A stretch of 64,000 bases of DNA, taken from the NCBI RefSeq assembly GCF_003721245.1, contig NZ_RIZG01000001.1:124001-188000 (forward strand), written 5' to 3'. Both the position numbers and the translations under genes were made by a program. The notes under the pieces are model-generated. The model saw nothing but the letters and a program-made list of their open reading frames with translations. It was not told where the DNA came from and ran no database searches. Shown here piece by piece: positions 1-10,884 of the stretch. Source of the DNA: Marinomonas hwangdonensis (GTDB lineage: Bacteria > Pseudomonadota > Gammaproteobacteria > Pseudomonadales > Marinomonadaceae). The first letter of the stretch is position 1; each line of letters starts with the position of its first letter.

Positions 1-1
1 A

Positions 2-223
2 GAGGCAGAAAACTTAGCGGAGCAGATTTGTCAGGCACTGAGAGATAGCCTCATTGAGCAGGAGGAAGAAAAGGTCTCATCTACTGTCAGTATTGGCATA
101 TCCATGAATAGAAACAACGACCAATCCTCTATTGAGCATGCGTTTAAATACGCAGACCTTGCACTATATGACAGGAAAAAATCAGGGCGAGACGGTTACC
201 GCGTGTATTTTTCTGACACATGA
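2..223 (+). CDS. GGDEF (diguanylate cyclase) domain protein, C-terminal part only
   Basis: This open frame enters from the left edge and ends at TGA 221-223, giving 73 residues of the end of a GGDEF domain. The visible signatures are a VSIGIS strand and the closing FKYADLALYDRKKSGRDGY segment, where the ADxALYxAKxxGRN-type motif of diguanylate cyclases occurs. The GGDEF active-site loop lies outside the window, so it cannot be said whether the enzyme is active in making cyclic di-GMP. The family call is firm; the full architecture is unknown. Confidence 0.85.
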   Translation, partial: EAENLAEQICQALRDSLIEQEEEKVSSTVSIGISMNRNNDQSSIEHAFKYADLALYDRKKSGRDGYRVYFSDT

Positions 224-318
224 GTTTCCGTTTTCTAAATTTTAACAATCACCTCTTTTTGCTTGTGATGTTAAAGTATCATTTGTTATGAAGCTTAATT
301 ATGTCAAGGAAGACAATT

Positions 319-588
319 ATGCCAACTATTTCAATGTTCTATGGAATCATAGTGCGAATGTACTATTTTGATAATCAAAAGCATCAAAGCCCACATATCC
401 ATGTGCACTATCAAGATTGCGAAGCGGTTATTGATATCAGAGAGGGATTTGTACTGGAAGGTTCTCTACCTAAACCGAAGCAAAAACTTGTAGATGCTTG
501 GGTTGAAATACACAAGGATGAGTTGATGGCTGACTGGCTGCTCGCGATTAATGGCGAATCCGTTTTTAAAATAGACCCCCTTAAATAA
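319..588 (+). CDS. DUF4160 family protein
   Basis: A small protein of about 89 residues with the DUF4160 signature: a start of the type MPTIS-FYG, then MYYFDNQKHQSPHIHVHY. The HxPHxHV-like cluster of histidines is characteristic. An upstream in-frame ATG exists at 301, but the ATG at 319 matches the usual family start and is preceded by AGGAAG at a good distance, so it is preferred. The next gene (DUF2442) follows almost without a gap. DUF4160-DUF2442 pairs are common in bacteria and have been suggested to act as toxin-antitoxin-like modules; the molecular function is not known. Confidence 0.8.
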   Translation: MPTISMFYGIIVRMYYFDNQKHQSPHIHVHYQDCEAVIDIREGFVLEGSLPKPKQKLVDAWVEIHKDELMADWLLAINGESVFKIDPLK

Positions 589-597
589 GTGTGCCTT

Positions 598-855
598 ATG
601 AACCCTAAAGTGACTGCAGTTGAACCAATGAACTCTTATATTCTCAGGCTTACGTTTGAGAATAATGATGTCCGCGTGTTTGATGTGTCGCCTTTTTTGG
701 AAAAAGGCATTTTTCAAGAATTAAAAGATGAAAGTTATTTTAGACAGGTTTCCGTAGCGTTTGGTGGGGTTCAATGGCCTCACGAGCAGGACTTCAGTAA
801 AGATACCCTGTATTTATTAAGTTCCCCCGAAACTGTTTCGGCGCCAACTTACTGA
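598..855 (+). CDS. DUF2442 family protein
   Basis: An 85-residue protein of the DUF2442 family. Visible features are a beta-rich start (KVTAVEPMNSYILRLTFEN), the DVSPFLEKGIFQELKD segment and the VQWPHEQDFSKDTLY segment; the W-x-x-x-x-D-x-x-x-D-x-LY pattern is typical. A GTG at 589 is a possible start directly after the stop of the upstream gene, but ATG 598 gives the usual start. The tight coupling to the DUF4160 gene suggests the two are co-expressed. The role is unknown; a toxin-antitoxin-like pair is only a hypothesis. Confidence 0.78.
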   Translation: MNPKVTAVEPMNSYILRLTFENNDVRVFDVSPFLEKGIFQELKDESYFRQVSVAFGGVQWPHEQDFSKDTLYLLSSPETVSAPTY

Positions 856-931
856 AATCCATCATTTTGGTTATTAACGCCCAAAGTACCCTGTGAGATG
901 TTGAATTTTGCTTTATTTTGCTAAATAGCCC

Positions 932-2443
932 TCATGTGGCTTTTTGAAACGCTTTGCACTGTTCGATAAGCGCGTCGATGTTGATGTGTTGTTCGGCGCT
1001 GTCGGCGAGGCGGTTGATTTCGGCATCGCGGTATTGGTCGTAGTCGAATGCGGCGGCTTGGTCGACGCCAGCCCAGTGTAGTAAGGCTTGTAGGGCGTCT
1101 GGATGGTCGAATATACCGTGTAAATAGGTGCCTATAATCTTACCATCTTCTGATATATAGCCCTCTTTTTCGCCATTTTCGTTATTTTCTCCATTCTCTA
1201 AGTTAGCAAAGTGGCGGATGCTGGTGTTAGTTGAAAAGCTTGATACGCCGGAGTGGATTTCGTAGCCCGTGAGTTGGGCTTGTTGTGTCTCGATTTGCAG
1301 ATAGCCTTGGCGTTGCTTGAGTTGTTTTTCTTTTTCTAACACCGTGGTCATGGGGATATAACCAAAGCCTTTGGCTTGGGTGTTGGCGTGTTGGTTTTCT
1401 AAGCCATAGGGGTCGAGTAAGGTGTCCCCTAGCATCTGAAAGCCCCCGCAAATGCCCATGACTTTGCCACCATATCTCAGATGAGTATTCAAATACGCTT
1501 CCCAGCCTTCTTGGCGTAAAAACGCTAAATCACTCTGTACACTTTTGCTGCCCGGCAAGATAACAAGGTCGGCAGGCGGTATGGCTTGGTTTGGTTTGAC
1601 CAGCGTGACTTGCACATCAGGGTGCAGGCGAAGCGCATCCCAATCTGTGTGATTACTGGTGCGAGGCATGACGGGAATAACCACGTTCAATTTGGTGTTG
1701 GCGTCCGTTTTGACGGGACTGTGGGCGACCGCGTCTTCGGACTCTAGATGGAAGCCTTTTAAATAAGGCAAGACACCAAGGACGGGTTTGCCTGTGCGTT
1801 CTTCAAGCCAGTCTAAGCCTGATTGCAGCAAGCTAATGTCCCCACGGAAGCGATTGATGACAAAGCCAATAACGCGATCTTGTTCGCTAGGGCAGAGCAG
1901 TTCCAAGGTGCCAACCAGATGCGCAAAGACGCCGCCTTTGTCGATGTCGGCAATAATAATAACCGGACAATCGATACTTTCAGCAAAGCCCATGTTGGCA
2001 ATATCGCGAGCTCGTAGATTAATTTCTGCAGGGCTGCCAGCTCCTTCAATCAGTACAGCCTGATATTGATCGGCAAGACGGTAATAAGAATCCAGCGCCG
2101 CCACTTTGGCGATGCTTTTGTATTCATGGTAGCCAACGGCATCCATGTTGCCCACGGCTTTACCTTGGATGATGACTTGAGCACCGACGTCGGTATTGGG
2201 TTTAAGCAAGATAGGGTTCATGTCGACGTGGGGTTCGAGCCCGGCGGCGTAAGCTTGTACCGCTTGGGCGCGACCAATCTCATTGCCATCTTGGGTCACG
2301 GCGCTATTCAATGCCATGTTTTGTGGTTTAAAGGGCGCGACTTGAATGCCTCGGCGGGCAAATAAGCGGCATAAAGCCGTTACTAGGGTGCTTTTTCCGG
2401 CATCGGATGTGGTCCCTTGGACCATTAAACTAAAGGCTGGCAT
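932..2443 (-). CDS. cobQ: Cobyric acid synthase (glutamine-hydrolysing)
   Basis: A 503-residue enzyme, normal length for CobQ/CbiP, which amidates side chains b, d, e and g of adenosyl-cobyrinate a,c-diamide using glutamine and ATP. The N-terminal dethiobiotin-synthetase-like ATPase domain shows the modified P-loop [10 protein letters not shown] at residues 10-19. The C-terminal class I glutamine amidotransferase-like domain has the nucleophile motif [10 protein letters not shown] and the late histidine in YLHGIF. It is divergent from cobD-cobC-cobU with about 80 bp between, so both arms of the late cobalamin pathway probably share a control region. No cobalamin riboswitch fits in that gap. 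Confidence 0.97.
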   Translation of the reverse strand: MPAFSLMVQGTTSDAGKSTLVTALCRLFARRGIQVAPFKPQNMALNSAVTQDGNEIGRAQAVQAYAAGLEPHVDMNPILLKPNTDVGAQVIIQGKAVGNMDAVGYHEYKSIAKVAALDSYYRLADQYQAVLIEGAGSPAEINLRARDIANMGFAESIDCPVIIIADIDKGGVFAHLVGTLELLCPSEQDRVIGFVINRFRGDISLLQSGLDWLEERTGKPVLGVLPYLKGFHLESEDAVAHSPVKTDANTKLNVVIPVMPRTSNHTDWDALRLHPDVQVTLVKPNQAIPPADLVILPGSKSVQSDLAFLRQEGWEAYLNTHLRYGGKVMGICGGFQMLGDTLLDPYGLENQHANTQAKGFGYIPMTTVLEKEKQLKQRQGYLQIETQQAQLTGYEIHSGVSSFSTNTSIRHFANLENGENNENGEKEGYISEDGKIIGTYLHGIFDHPDALQALLHWAGVDQAAAFDYDQYRDAEINRLADSAEQHINIDALIEQCKAFQKAT

Positions 2444-2523
2444 TCAGAGTCATCACGCTTTAAATCAATAAGGTGATAGAATTCTACCTCATTGTTCTAT
2501 TATGTGAAAAACGACCTATATTC

Positions 2524-3504
2524 ATGATCACTTCAATTTTTGACTTTTTAGCGACGAACAGCTTTATGGTGTTGGCGGCATTGGTGTTAGATCGCTTACT
2601 AGGCGAGCCCAAAAGCTGGCATCCGTTGATTTGGTTTGGTCGCTGGGTGGATTTGTGTCGCCAGCATATCCAGCTGCCTTTAGACGCGTCTTATGCTCGT
2701 CAACGTATGGTTGGGGTCTTGGCGTGGTTGATCGCGGTACTGCCTTGGATATTGATCTTATTCGCTTTATTTTGGTTATTACCCAATTTGTTGAATGTGA
2801 TTCTGTCTATTGTGGTGCTGTATTTTGCTATTGGTTGGCAGAGTTTGCGGGAGCACGCGTTGGCGATTTATCAGCCGTTATCCGTTGTGTCGCAATCGCC
2901 TGGAATGACGACTGAAGAGACAGCTGAAAAACTCGATGAGGCACGTCTTGCCGTGAGTTATATCGTTAGTCGGGATACGCAAAATTTGGATGAGTCTGCC
3001 GTTGCAAAAGCAGGCATAGAATCTGTTTTGGAAAATGGCAGCGATGCGGTTTTTGCGCCGATTTTTTGGTTCGTACTCTTGGGGGCGCCTGGGGCTTTGT
3101 TATACCGTTTAGCCAATACGTTGGATGCTATGTGGGGGTATAAAACCGACGCTTTGCTGCATTTTGGTTGGTGTGCGGCGCGTTTTGATGATGTGCTGAA
3201 TTATATACCTGCGCGATTGGTGGTTTACACTTACGCCGCTTGTGGTCATTGGCGGGCGGCTATTCGCAGTGCTCGTCGTCCTTCGGCCCGCTGGAAAAGT
3301 CCCAATGCGGGCCCTGTTATGGCCGCTGGAGCCGGTGCGTTAGGGGTTCAATTGGGTGGTGAGGCACCGTATTTTGGCAAAATAGAGACGAGGCCGATTT
3401 TAGGAGAGGGTGAAATGCCTAGGCCTAAACATTTAAAAGAGGCCATTTGGTTAGTGGATAAAAGTGTGTATTTATGGGGATTGGTGATATGCCTTTTGAT
3501 CTGA
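2524..3504 (+). CDS. cobD: Adenosylcobinamide-phosphate synthase (CbiB/CobD)
   Basis: An integral membrane protein of about 326 residues that joins cobyric acid to (R)-1-amino-2-propanol phosphate to give adenosylcobinamide phosphate. It shows the family start VLAALVLDRLLGEPKSWHPLIWFGRW, several hydrophobic helices (residues ~55-100), and the conserved VSRDTQNLDESAVAKAGIES and YRLANTLDAMWGYK segments. An earlier in-frame start at 2473 would add 17 residues, but ATG 2524 fits the family. The 3' end overlaps cobC, as expected in a compact cob operon (cobD-cobC-cobU). The name cobD follows the Pseudomonas convention; cbiB is the Salmonella name. Confidence 0.95.
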   Translation: MITSIFDFLATNSFMVLAALVLDRLLGEPKSWHPLIWFGRWVDLCRQHIQLPLDASYARQRMVGVLAWLIAVLPWILILFALFWLLPNLLNVILSIVVLYFAIGWQSLREHALAIYQPLSVVSQSPGMTTEETAEKLDEARLAVSYIVSRDTQNLDESAVAKAGIESVLENGSDAVFAPIFWFVLLGAPGALLYRLANTLDAMWGYKTDALLHFGWCAARFDDVLNYIPARLVVYTYAACGHWRAAIRSARRPSARWKSPNAGPVMAAGAGALGVQLGGEAPYFGKIETRPILGEGEMPRPKHLKEAIWLVDKSVYLWGLVICLLI

Positions 3505-4598
3505 GTAATAAGCCTGTGAATCTTGAGCTTGCCGCCCCCAAACATGGTGGTGATTTGGTCTATTGGCAACGTAAGGTGGGCAATGAGGCGTTAAATTGGT
3601 TGGATTTGTCTTCTGCCTGTAATCGAGAACCGTGGCCGGTTCCTGAGGTGCCTACGGCTTTATGGATGGTTTTGCCAGATCAAACTGAGTTATTAGAGCA
3701 AGCAGAGCGCTACTTTGGTCGTCGTCCTAATGCCATAGGGGCTGGATCTCAGCACATTATTGAATCTTTGCCGCCGCTGTTGCGAGAAGGCGCAGGTTTG
3801 ACCTCTCAAACCGTTTTTGTGCCGCGTGTTGGTTATCAGGAACATGCTTTTGCTTGGCGAAAATGGGGTTATGAGATTGTGTATTATGACGCGTTAGAGG
3901 AATTATTGACGCAGCATTGGGCTGTGGCGGTGGTGATTCAACCGAATAATCCGACTGGTGAGCTCGCGTCAGCCGGTACCTTGTCTCAGTTGATCGCTCA
4001 TGCAGAGCAACAAGACGCCAGTTTGGTGGTGGATGAAGCTTTTATTGATGCGACGCCTGAGTTGAGTGTGTTGAAGCTTCAAGCGTCCGATTTGAGTGAA
4101 TCTTTGTTTATTATGCGTTCTGTAGGAAAATTTTTCGGGTTGGCGGGTGCAAGAGTGGGTTTTGTTTTTTGTGCGTCAAAATGGCAAGTCGCATTGAACA
4201 ATTTACTGGGACCTTGGCCTGTAGCGACACCCAGTTTGCATTTGGTGAGCTTGGCGTTGGCGGATACCGCATGGCAATCTCACGCGTTGCAGAATTTGAC
4301 CGTACGACAAACGGCGTTTGTTGAGCGAGTTATGCCAAAATTGAATACCATTTTTGATTCGCAGGACAGTGTACGAAATGCCTTATTTACGACTTGGTTT
4401 CTTGATAGTCAGGCGTATGCAGAGCACGTTTTTACCATGTTGCATCAGGTGGGCGTTCATACGCGTTTAGGGGACGGTTGGATTCGTGTGGCATTGCCTG
4501 CGTTGGATGAAATGGACGCGTTAAACCGTGCCTTGATACGCCTATTAAAAACCGCAGGAGATCAAACGCAGGGTTATTCAAGGGGGGAGCTTGCATGA
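3489..4598 (+). CDS. cobC: Threonine-phosphate decarboxylase (PLP-dependent)
   Basis: A fold-type I PLP enzyme of about 369 residues that makes (R)-1-amino-2-propanol phosphate, the substrate of the upstream CobD. Aminotransferase-like motifs are visible: the IQPNNPTGE turn, LVVDEAFID (PLP-binding Asp region), and RSVGKFFGLAGARVGF holding the Schiff-base lysine in SVGKFF. Start choice: ATG 3489 follows a GGGGA ribosome site; ATG 3474 is also in frame. The gene overlaps the end of cobD by about 16 bp and overlaps cobU by 4 bp (ATGA), so translation is probably coupled. In Pseudomonas nomenclature this is CobC; in Salmonella it is CobD. Confidence 0.93.
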   Translation: MPFDLSNKPVNLELAAPKHGGDLVYWQRKVGNEALNWLDLSSACNREPWPVPEVPTALWMVLPDQTELLEQAERYFGRRPNAIGAGSQHIIESLPPLLREGAGLTSQTVFVPRVGYQEHAFAWRKWGYEIVYYDALEELLTQHWAVAVVIQPNNPTGELASAGTLSQLIAHAEQQDASLVVDEAFIDATPELSVLKLQASDLSESLFIMRSVGKFFGLAGARVGFVFCASKWQVALNNLLGPWPVATPSLHLVSLALADTAWQSHALQNLTVRQTAFVERVMPKLNTIFDSQDSVRNALFTTWFLDSQAYAEHVFTMLHQVGVHTRLGDGWIRVALPALDEMDALNRALIRLLKTAGDQTQGYSRGELA

Positions 4599-5107
4599 AA
4601 CATCTTGTTCTCGGTGGGGTGAGAAGTGGTAAAAGTGCGTTTGCGCAAGAGCAGGTAGCGGCTTGCGCAAAGCCTGTGTGTTATGTGGCGACGTCGCAAG
4701 TATGGGATGATGAGATGGCGAGCCGGGTTCGCCAACATAAAGACAATCGTCCCAAAGAATGGCAGTTAATAGAAGAGCCGTTGGCGCTTGCCAGTGTATT
4801 GGATTCTCTTAATGCGCCTGAACAGGCGGTCATTGTCGAATGTTTTACCTTGTGGTTGACGAATTTATTATGTTTGGAAGACGACGCTCGATTGGAAAGC
4901 GAAAAGTGCGCGCTGTTACAAGCGGTTGAACGCTTTGAGGGCGATTTAGTGTTGGTTTCCAGTGAAGTGGGTTTGGGGATTATGCCGATGAATGCCCTAG
5001 CTAGGCGTTTTGGCGATGAGGCAGGTGCTATGAACCAAGCACTGGCTAAACTGACCGATCGGGTAACTTTTGTTGCGGCAGGGCTGCCTCTACCGCTAAA
5101 ATCCTAA
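4595..5107 (+). CDS. cobU: Adenosylcobinamide kinase / adenosylcobinamide-phosphate guanylyltransferase
   Basis: A 170-residue bifunctional enzyme (CobU, CobP in Pseudomonas) that phosphorylates adenosylcobinamide and then transfers GMP from GTP. The P-loop GGVRSGKS lies at residues 7-14. The following segment YVATSQVWDDEMASRVRQHK holds the guanylylated-histidine region (H in RQHKDNRP), and EVGLGIMPMNALARRFGDEAG is the typical C-terminal signature. The start codon overlaps the cobC stop as ATGA. CobS and CobT, the next steps in nucleotide-loop assembly, are not in this window. Confidence 0.95.
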   Translation: MKHLVLGGVRSGKSAFAQEQVAACAKPVCYVATSQVWDDEMASRVRQHKDNRPKEWQLIEEPLALASVLDSLNAPEQAVIVECFTLWLTNLLCLEDDARLESEKCALLQAVERFEGDLVLVSSEVGLGIMPMNALARRFGDEAGAMNQALAKLTDRVTFVAAGLPLPLKS

Positions 5108-5216
5108 TCTGGCCTATTCCACCTAATGTCTGCGTGTTTGGTGACTTGTTCGTCACCTTATAGAGTAGATAAAACTAGTAGATAAAACGAACGATAAAAG
5201 CGTAGGAGCTTTGAAG

Positions 5217-5714
5217 ATGACCCCTTATTCAAAAGATTTTCCAGTGTCTTGGGAAGAGTTACATAGAAATGCTCGTGCGTTATCTTGGCGGTTGCTAGAG
5301 CAAGGTCCTTGGAAGGGTATTATTGCGATTACCCGTGGTGGTTTGGTGCCAGCGGCCATCTTGTGCCGTGAAATGGACATTCGTTTAATCGATACCATTT
5401 GTATTGTCAGCTATGGCGCCGATGAAAAGGGGGATGCGGCCATGAAACAAGGGGAACTGAATGTATTAAAAGGTGTGGAAGGCGACGGCGAAGGGTTTAT
5501 TCTGGTCGACGATCTTGTTGATACGGGTCGAACAGCAGCAAAGGTGCGTGAAATGCTGCCTAAAGCCCATTTCGCGACCATTTATGCCAAGCCTGCCGGT
5601 AAGCCATTAGTGGACACCTTTATTACTGAAGTGAGTCAAGATACTTGGATTCGCTTTCCTTGGGATATGGAATATACCTTCTCGACGCCGTTGGCAGATC
5701 GCCAGATAAAATAG
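5217..5714 (+). CDS. gpt: Xanthine-guanine phosphoribosyltransferase
   Basis: A purine-salvage enzyme of 165 residues that transfers phosphoribosyl from PRPP to xanthine, guanine or hypoxanthine. The PRPP-binding loop is [14 protein letters not shown] (residues ~97-110), and the early [10 protein letters not shown] loop and the C-terminal [11 protein letters not shown] segment match E. coli Gpt closely. ATG 5217 is preferred over the TTG at 5211 because AGGAG at about 5203-5207 is well spaced for it. The gene stands alone, with about 110 bp before it and 215 bp after. Confidence 0.95.
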   Translation: MTPYSKDFPVSWEELHRNARALSWRLLEQGPWKGIIAITRGGLVPAAILCREMDIRLIDTICIVSYGADEKGDAAMKQGELNVLKGVEGDGEGFILVDDLVDTGRTAAKVREMLPKAHFATIYAKPAGKPLVDTFITEVSQDTWIRFPWDMEYTFSTPLADRQIK

Positions 5715-5930
5715 CGTCCCCATCAGCACAAGTGAGATTTTGTGCGATGACAAGTGACGATTTATTGGTCTGTTTAAACATAAATTACGAGAGTGTTGTA
5801 AAATCAAACAAATATTGTGTTTCATTTACACGGTTTTGAGCTAACTTTATTATTAGCTTTGTAGTTACTGCGTACTAGATGACAAGTCGACGTACAAATT
5901 TTAAAAGTTAAACCGAATAGGATTAAATTT

Positions 5931-6338
5931 ATGCAGAACGCACTCATTCGTGTTGTTTTAACAGGCATTGCACTGCTGTCAATCGCGCTACCTGCATGGG
6001 CAGAAGGCGTCGTGGCTCGAGCACAGTTTTCTACCGATGTTGTCGATAGGGAGCCTGTGGACAATGTAGGTCCTGTTGTAAATGTTGAGTATGGCGAGAT
6101 TCAACGAGTCTATTTTTTTACCGATTTACGTGATATGGAAGGCAGTCAAGCCATTCACCGCTGGAAACTAGATGGTGAGCTTCAAGCCGACGTGGCTTTT
6201 GATATTGGTGGCGACCGATGGAGAGTCTGGTCTAGCAAACGCTTGATGCCTGGGTTTGATGGAACATGGAGCGTTGATGTTGTTCAAGACGGTGAAGTCA
6301 TCGCTACGCACTCGTTTGATTATGTCGACAGTGAGTAA
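5931..6338 (+). CDS. DUF2914 family exported protein
   Basis: A 135-residue protein with a signal peptide (positive start MQNALIR, hydrophobic core, likely cleavage after PAWA at about residue 24). The mature part is one DUF2914 domain: it opens with ARAQFSTDVVDREPVD, has a YFFTDLRDMEGSQAIHRW strand pair and ends with DGTWSVDVVQDGEVIATHSFDY. It is predicted to be periplasmic and beta-rich. The biochemical role of DUF2914 is not known. It is followed by the DUF1904 gene 80 bp downstream on the same strand. Confidence 0.82.
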   Translation: MQNALIRVVLTGIALLSIALPAWAEGVVARAQFSTDVVDREPVDNVGPVVNVEYGEIQRVYFFTDLRDMEGSQAIHRWKLDGELQADVAFDIGGDRWRVWSSKRLMPGFDGTWSVDVVQDGEVIATHSFDYVDSE

Positions 6339-6417
6339 GGCATAGTGTTGAAGACAACCAGTTTGATGGTTAATGATAAATTTTTTATTGTTGTGAAAGG
6401 CTAGATGAAGAGGTTTT

Positions 6418-6750
6418 ATGCCGCATTTACGTGTACGAGGCTTGGCGTTTGACGAGCTAGAATCCATTGCTGATATTTTGATTGAAAACCTTGCTGAAAT
6501 GACGGATACACCGAATTCGCATTTTACCCTTGAGTTCCAAGCATCGACTTTTTTGGCCGTAGGCGGGGCTTCTCCTGCGTATCCGTTTTTTGAGGTTGTT
6601 TGGTTTGATCGCGGTGATGAGGTGAAACGCAAAGTGGCTCTAATGATTCAAGAGTTGGTGCGGCCGCTACTGGACAGCGGGCAAGACATTACTGTGTTGT
6701 TTCAGGATGTACAAGGCAAAGACTACTACGAGAATGGCGAACATTTTTAA
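6418..6750 (+). CDS. DUF1904 family protein (tautomerase-like fold expected)
   Basis: A 110-residue protein beginning MPHLRVRGL, typical of DUF1904. Members are thought to share the small tautomerase/MIF-like alpha/beta fold with an N-terminal proline after Met removal, and a Pro at position 2 is present here. The central segment FEVVWFDRGDEVKRKVALMIQELV and the final FQDVQGKDYYENGEHF match the family pattern. The function is not established. A strong hairpin follows within 20 bp. Confidence 0.8.
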   Translation: MPHLRVRGLAFDELESIADILIENLAEMTDTPNSHFTLEFQASTFLAVGGASPAYPFFEVVWFDRGDEVKRKVALMIQELVRPLLDSGQDITVLFQDVQGKDYYENGEHF

Positions 6751-6767
6751 GGTGCGTTGTTCGTTTA

Positions 6768-6789
6768 ACCTCCCCCTCTTGGGGGAGGT
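6768..6789. terminator. Bidirectional hairpin between converging genes
   Basis: A perfect 9-bp GC-rich stem (ACCTCCCCC/GGGGGAGGT) with a TCTT loop lies between the DUF1904 gene on the plus strand and astB on the minus strand, which end towards each other. The U-tract is short on both sides, so it may work as a shared terminator or an mRNA 3'-end stabiliser. Confidence 0.65.
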
Positions 6790-6813
6790 GTTTAATACCC
6801 TTCTGTTTCATAT

Positions 6814-8163
6814 TTATCCGCGTTGAAATTCGTACACACTGCCTAGATCCAATATCTTGGTTAACTCATCTAATGCCGTACGGCTTTCATTCAGTAACAG
6901 AGGATCTGCGAGATCTTTTTCGTGTAACTCGTCCCGGTAGTGCGCATCCACCCAATTATTTAACCGCTCAAATAAGGCGTCGTTCATCAGGGTGGCGGGG
7001 TTGATGGCTTCTTGCTCTGTAGGTGTGAGGGCCACACGCAAGCGCAAACAAGCCGGTCCGCCGCCATTACTCATGCTTTGTTTTAAATCAAAGACCTTGA
7101 CTTCATTAATCGGTGAAGGCCCTTTGACAAGGCTATTTAAATAAGCCCAAACTGCGGGGTTATTTTCACATTCACCAGGCACAATCAGCACCATGTCGTT
7201 GACGTCACGGCTCAATAATTGGCTGTTAAATAAGTAGGATTGAATGCAATCCTGAACTGACACCGCGTTGCTTGGCACTTCAATAAGATGAAATTCAGAC
7301 GCTCTGTCTCCCCACGCTTTTAGCAGGTCTTGCTTCATTTTCGCTGTGTCTAAGAAGGCTTCTTGGTGATAGAAATGCGCGTTGCGGTTGCCCACGGCGA
7401 TCACATCATTATGAAACACTCCGGCATCAATCACGTCTGGGTTTTGTTGTGCGTATACAACATGTTCAGGATTCAAACCATGGCGACGTGCTACCGCCTG
7501 AGACGCTTCTAAGGTGTGACGAGCCGGGAATTTTTTCGGGCTGGGCGCTTGGCTGTTAAAAGCCTCCATGCCGTACACGAAAAACTCAACACCTTGATCC
7601 CCATAGTCGTGGCAGAAACGTGTGTGGTTTGCTGCGCCTTCATCACCAAAATGATCCACGCTGGGCAAGGCTGGATGATGGGCAAAATACGCATCATCTC
7701 GAAAAGTGGCTTTCAAAATCGCGCCCGTGGTTTCATGCTCAATAGAACGATGGAACTTGTTCACTAAGTTGGCTGGTGTGAAATGCACGCGCTTATCACG
7801 GGTATCGCCGCTTGGGGAGACGGTGGCCGCATTGGCCGTCCACATACAAGATGCTGAGCTAACGGCAGCAAGAATTTTTGGCGACTGTTTTGCGGCCTGT
7901 TCTAAGATATGAGCGTCACTGCCTGTAAAGCCTAAGCGTCTTAGGGTTGGAATATGTGGGCGCTCGTGGGGTGCCAAGACCCCTTGCACAAAGCCCAGAT
8001 CAGCAAGCGCCTTCATTTTCGTTAAGCCCTGTTTTGCCGCAGCTTTGGGATTAGAAGGGCGCGCTGAATTATTCAGAGAAGCGACATTACCAAAAGAAAG
8101 GCCGCTGTAGTTGTGGGTAGGTCCCACTAAGCCATCAAAATTGGCTTCTGTCGCTTTGTTCAT
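6814..8163 (-). CDS. astB: N-succinylarginine dihydrolase
   Basis: A 449-residue enzyme that hydrolyses N2-succinylarginine to N2-succinylornithine, CO2 and two NH3, the second step of the arginine succinyltransferase pathway. The N-terminus ([21 protein letters not shown]) is the AstB signature; [17 protein letters not shown] and the C-terminal [13 protein letters not shown] are further conserved blocks of this guanidine-modifying-superfamily enzyme. It starts at ATG with GAGGTAATT upstream and lies 33 bp behind astD on the same strand. Confidence 0.96.
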   Translation of the reverse strand: MNKATEANFDGLVGPTHNYSGLSFGNVASLNNSARPSNPKAAAKQGLTKMKALADLGFVQGVLAPHERPHIPTLRRLGFTGSDAHILEQAAKQSPKILAAVSSASCMWTANAATVSPSGDTRDKRVHFTPANLVNKFHRSIEHETTGAILKATFRDDAYFAHHPALPSVDHFGDEGAANHTRFCHDYGDQGVEFFVYGMEAFNSQAPSPKKFPARHTLEASQAVARRHGLNPEHVVYAQQNPDVIDAGVFHNDVIAVGNRNAHFYHQEAFLDTAKMKQDLLKAWGDRASEFHLIEVPSNAVSVQDCIQSYLFNSQLLSRDVNDMVLIVPGECENNPAVWAYLNSLVKGPSPINEVKVFDLKQSMSNGGGPACLRLRVALTPTEQEAINPATLMNDALFERLNNWVDAHYRDELHEKDLADPLLLNESRTALDELTKILDLGSVYEFQRG

Positions 8164-8196
8164 AATTACCTCGAATATTATACAGTCAATAATAGT

Positions 8197-9681
<1,485 letters not shown>

Positions 9682-9774
9682 TTAAATCATGGCTAAATAT
9701 GTATTTGCCGAGTCAGCACAGGCACAGAGTGCGGTTATGTGTGGTGACTCGGCAGTTTCTTTTTAGTGACGAGT

Positions 9775-10830
9775 TTAACGTCTCGAATACGGAGACAATT
9801 CGACGATGCGTATAGGCTCTTTGCTTTCAATACACAAAGCGTCTGCTTCTTCTTGAGTGAGTGTCATGGCGCTGCCAGGCGGCGTCAGGCGTTGTATTAA
9901 AATACAGCGGAAATCCTTCACCTTAGCATTCGATACCAGATAGTAATTGCCTTCACTGACGCCTTCTCGAACGTCTTTAGGTTGCCCTATGTTGGCAAGG
10001 CACAACCGGCTCTCGCGTACGGCGCGAATATCCTGAACACGGGCTTCTAGGCTTGGACCACCATCAAAAATGTCCACATAGTTTTCATAGCGAAAGCCTT
10101 CTTGCTCTAATAAGCGGCGTGCCGGAATGGTGTTCTGATGCACTTGACCTAGTACATCACGCGCTTCTTTTGGCAACAAGTTAACGTACACCGGATTGTT
10201 TGGCATAAGTTCAGCAATAAACTGTTTACTGCCTTGAGAGGTGAGTTCATCGGCTTCTTTGAAATCAATCGAGAAGAAATGACGCCCCAAGCTTTCCCAC
10301 AAGGGTGAGACACCGTTTTCATCACTCACACCGCGCATTTCAGCGAAGACTTTTTCAGTGAAGCGTTCAGGGAATTGCGCCATGAACATAAAACGGGCTT
10401 TAGACAATAACTGGCCATTTTTTGAATGACGGTAATTCTCTTCTAAGAAGAGCGTGCAGATTTCGCTGCAGCCTGTGAAATCGTTATTGAGAATCAGAGT
10501 TGGTATGGCGTTATGGACCCCAAGCTCCCGAGAAGCGTGGGTAATGGTGCCAAGGTGATAGCTGTAAAATGGCTCATCTAATCCCACCGTGGACAAGATG
10601 CCGCAGGTACCAACAACGTCACCCGTGGCCGTGTCTTCTAGCACCATAAGGTAGTCTTCATTGTGGGGCGTGGTGACATTGTCTTTAGCAAATGAACGCA
10701 CGGCACCCTCAATTTTCTTTTTCAATATCGCTTCGTCTGCGACCAAAGAAGTGAAGCCAATACCTGTTTTGTCTGCAAGTCGACAAAGCGACTCTAGGTC
10801 GTTTTGGCAAATTGGGCGTATGACCATCAT
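9775..10830 (-). CDS. aruG: Arginine/ornithine N-succinyltransferase, second (beta-type) subunit
   Basis: About 351 residues of the AstA/AruFG family, which transfers succinyl from succinyl-CoA to the alpha-amino group of arginine. The N-terminus MVIRPICQNDLESLCRLADKTG and the blocks YSYHLGTITHASRELGV, LSKARFMFMAQFPERF and FEADELTSQ-like HFFSIDFKEADEL mark the family, which has a GNAT-like fold. A longer frame begins at 10866, but the double ATG at 10830/10827 follows AAGGAC and gives the usual start. The paralogue lies directly upstream, so the enzyme is probably a heteromer as in Pseudomonas. Confidence 0.9.
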   Translation of the reverse strand: MMVIRPICQNDLESLCRLADKTGIGFTSLVADEAILKKKIEGAVRSFAKDNVTTPHNEDYLMVLEDTATGDVVGTCGILSTVGLDEPFYSYHLGTITHASRELGVHNAIPTLILNNDFTGCSEICTLFLEENYRHSKNGQLLSKARFMFMAQFPERFTEKVFAEMRGVSDENGVSPLWESLGRHFFSIDFKEADELTSQGSKQFIAELMPNNPVYVNLLPKEARDVLGQVHQNTIPARRLLEQEGFRYENYVDIFDGGPSLEARVQDIRAVRESRLCLANIGQPKDVREGVSEGNYYLVSNAKVKDFRCILIQRLTPPGSAMTLTQEEADALCIESKEPIRIVELSPYSRR

Positions 10831-10884
10831 GATGTTTTGTCCTTTTTTATAATTAAACCGCGTCACGCAGTGTCAAGGTGTGGT

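Noticed and set aside
2444..2523. Cobalamin riboswitch between cobQ and cobD
   Set aside because: The gap is about 80 bp, too short for the ~200-nt fold, and no B12-box-like sequence was seen.
6168..6632. 154-aa minus-strand frame across the DUF2914 and DUF1904 genes
   Set aside because: It overlaps two recognisable families on the plus strand and has no recognisable features of its own.
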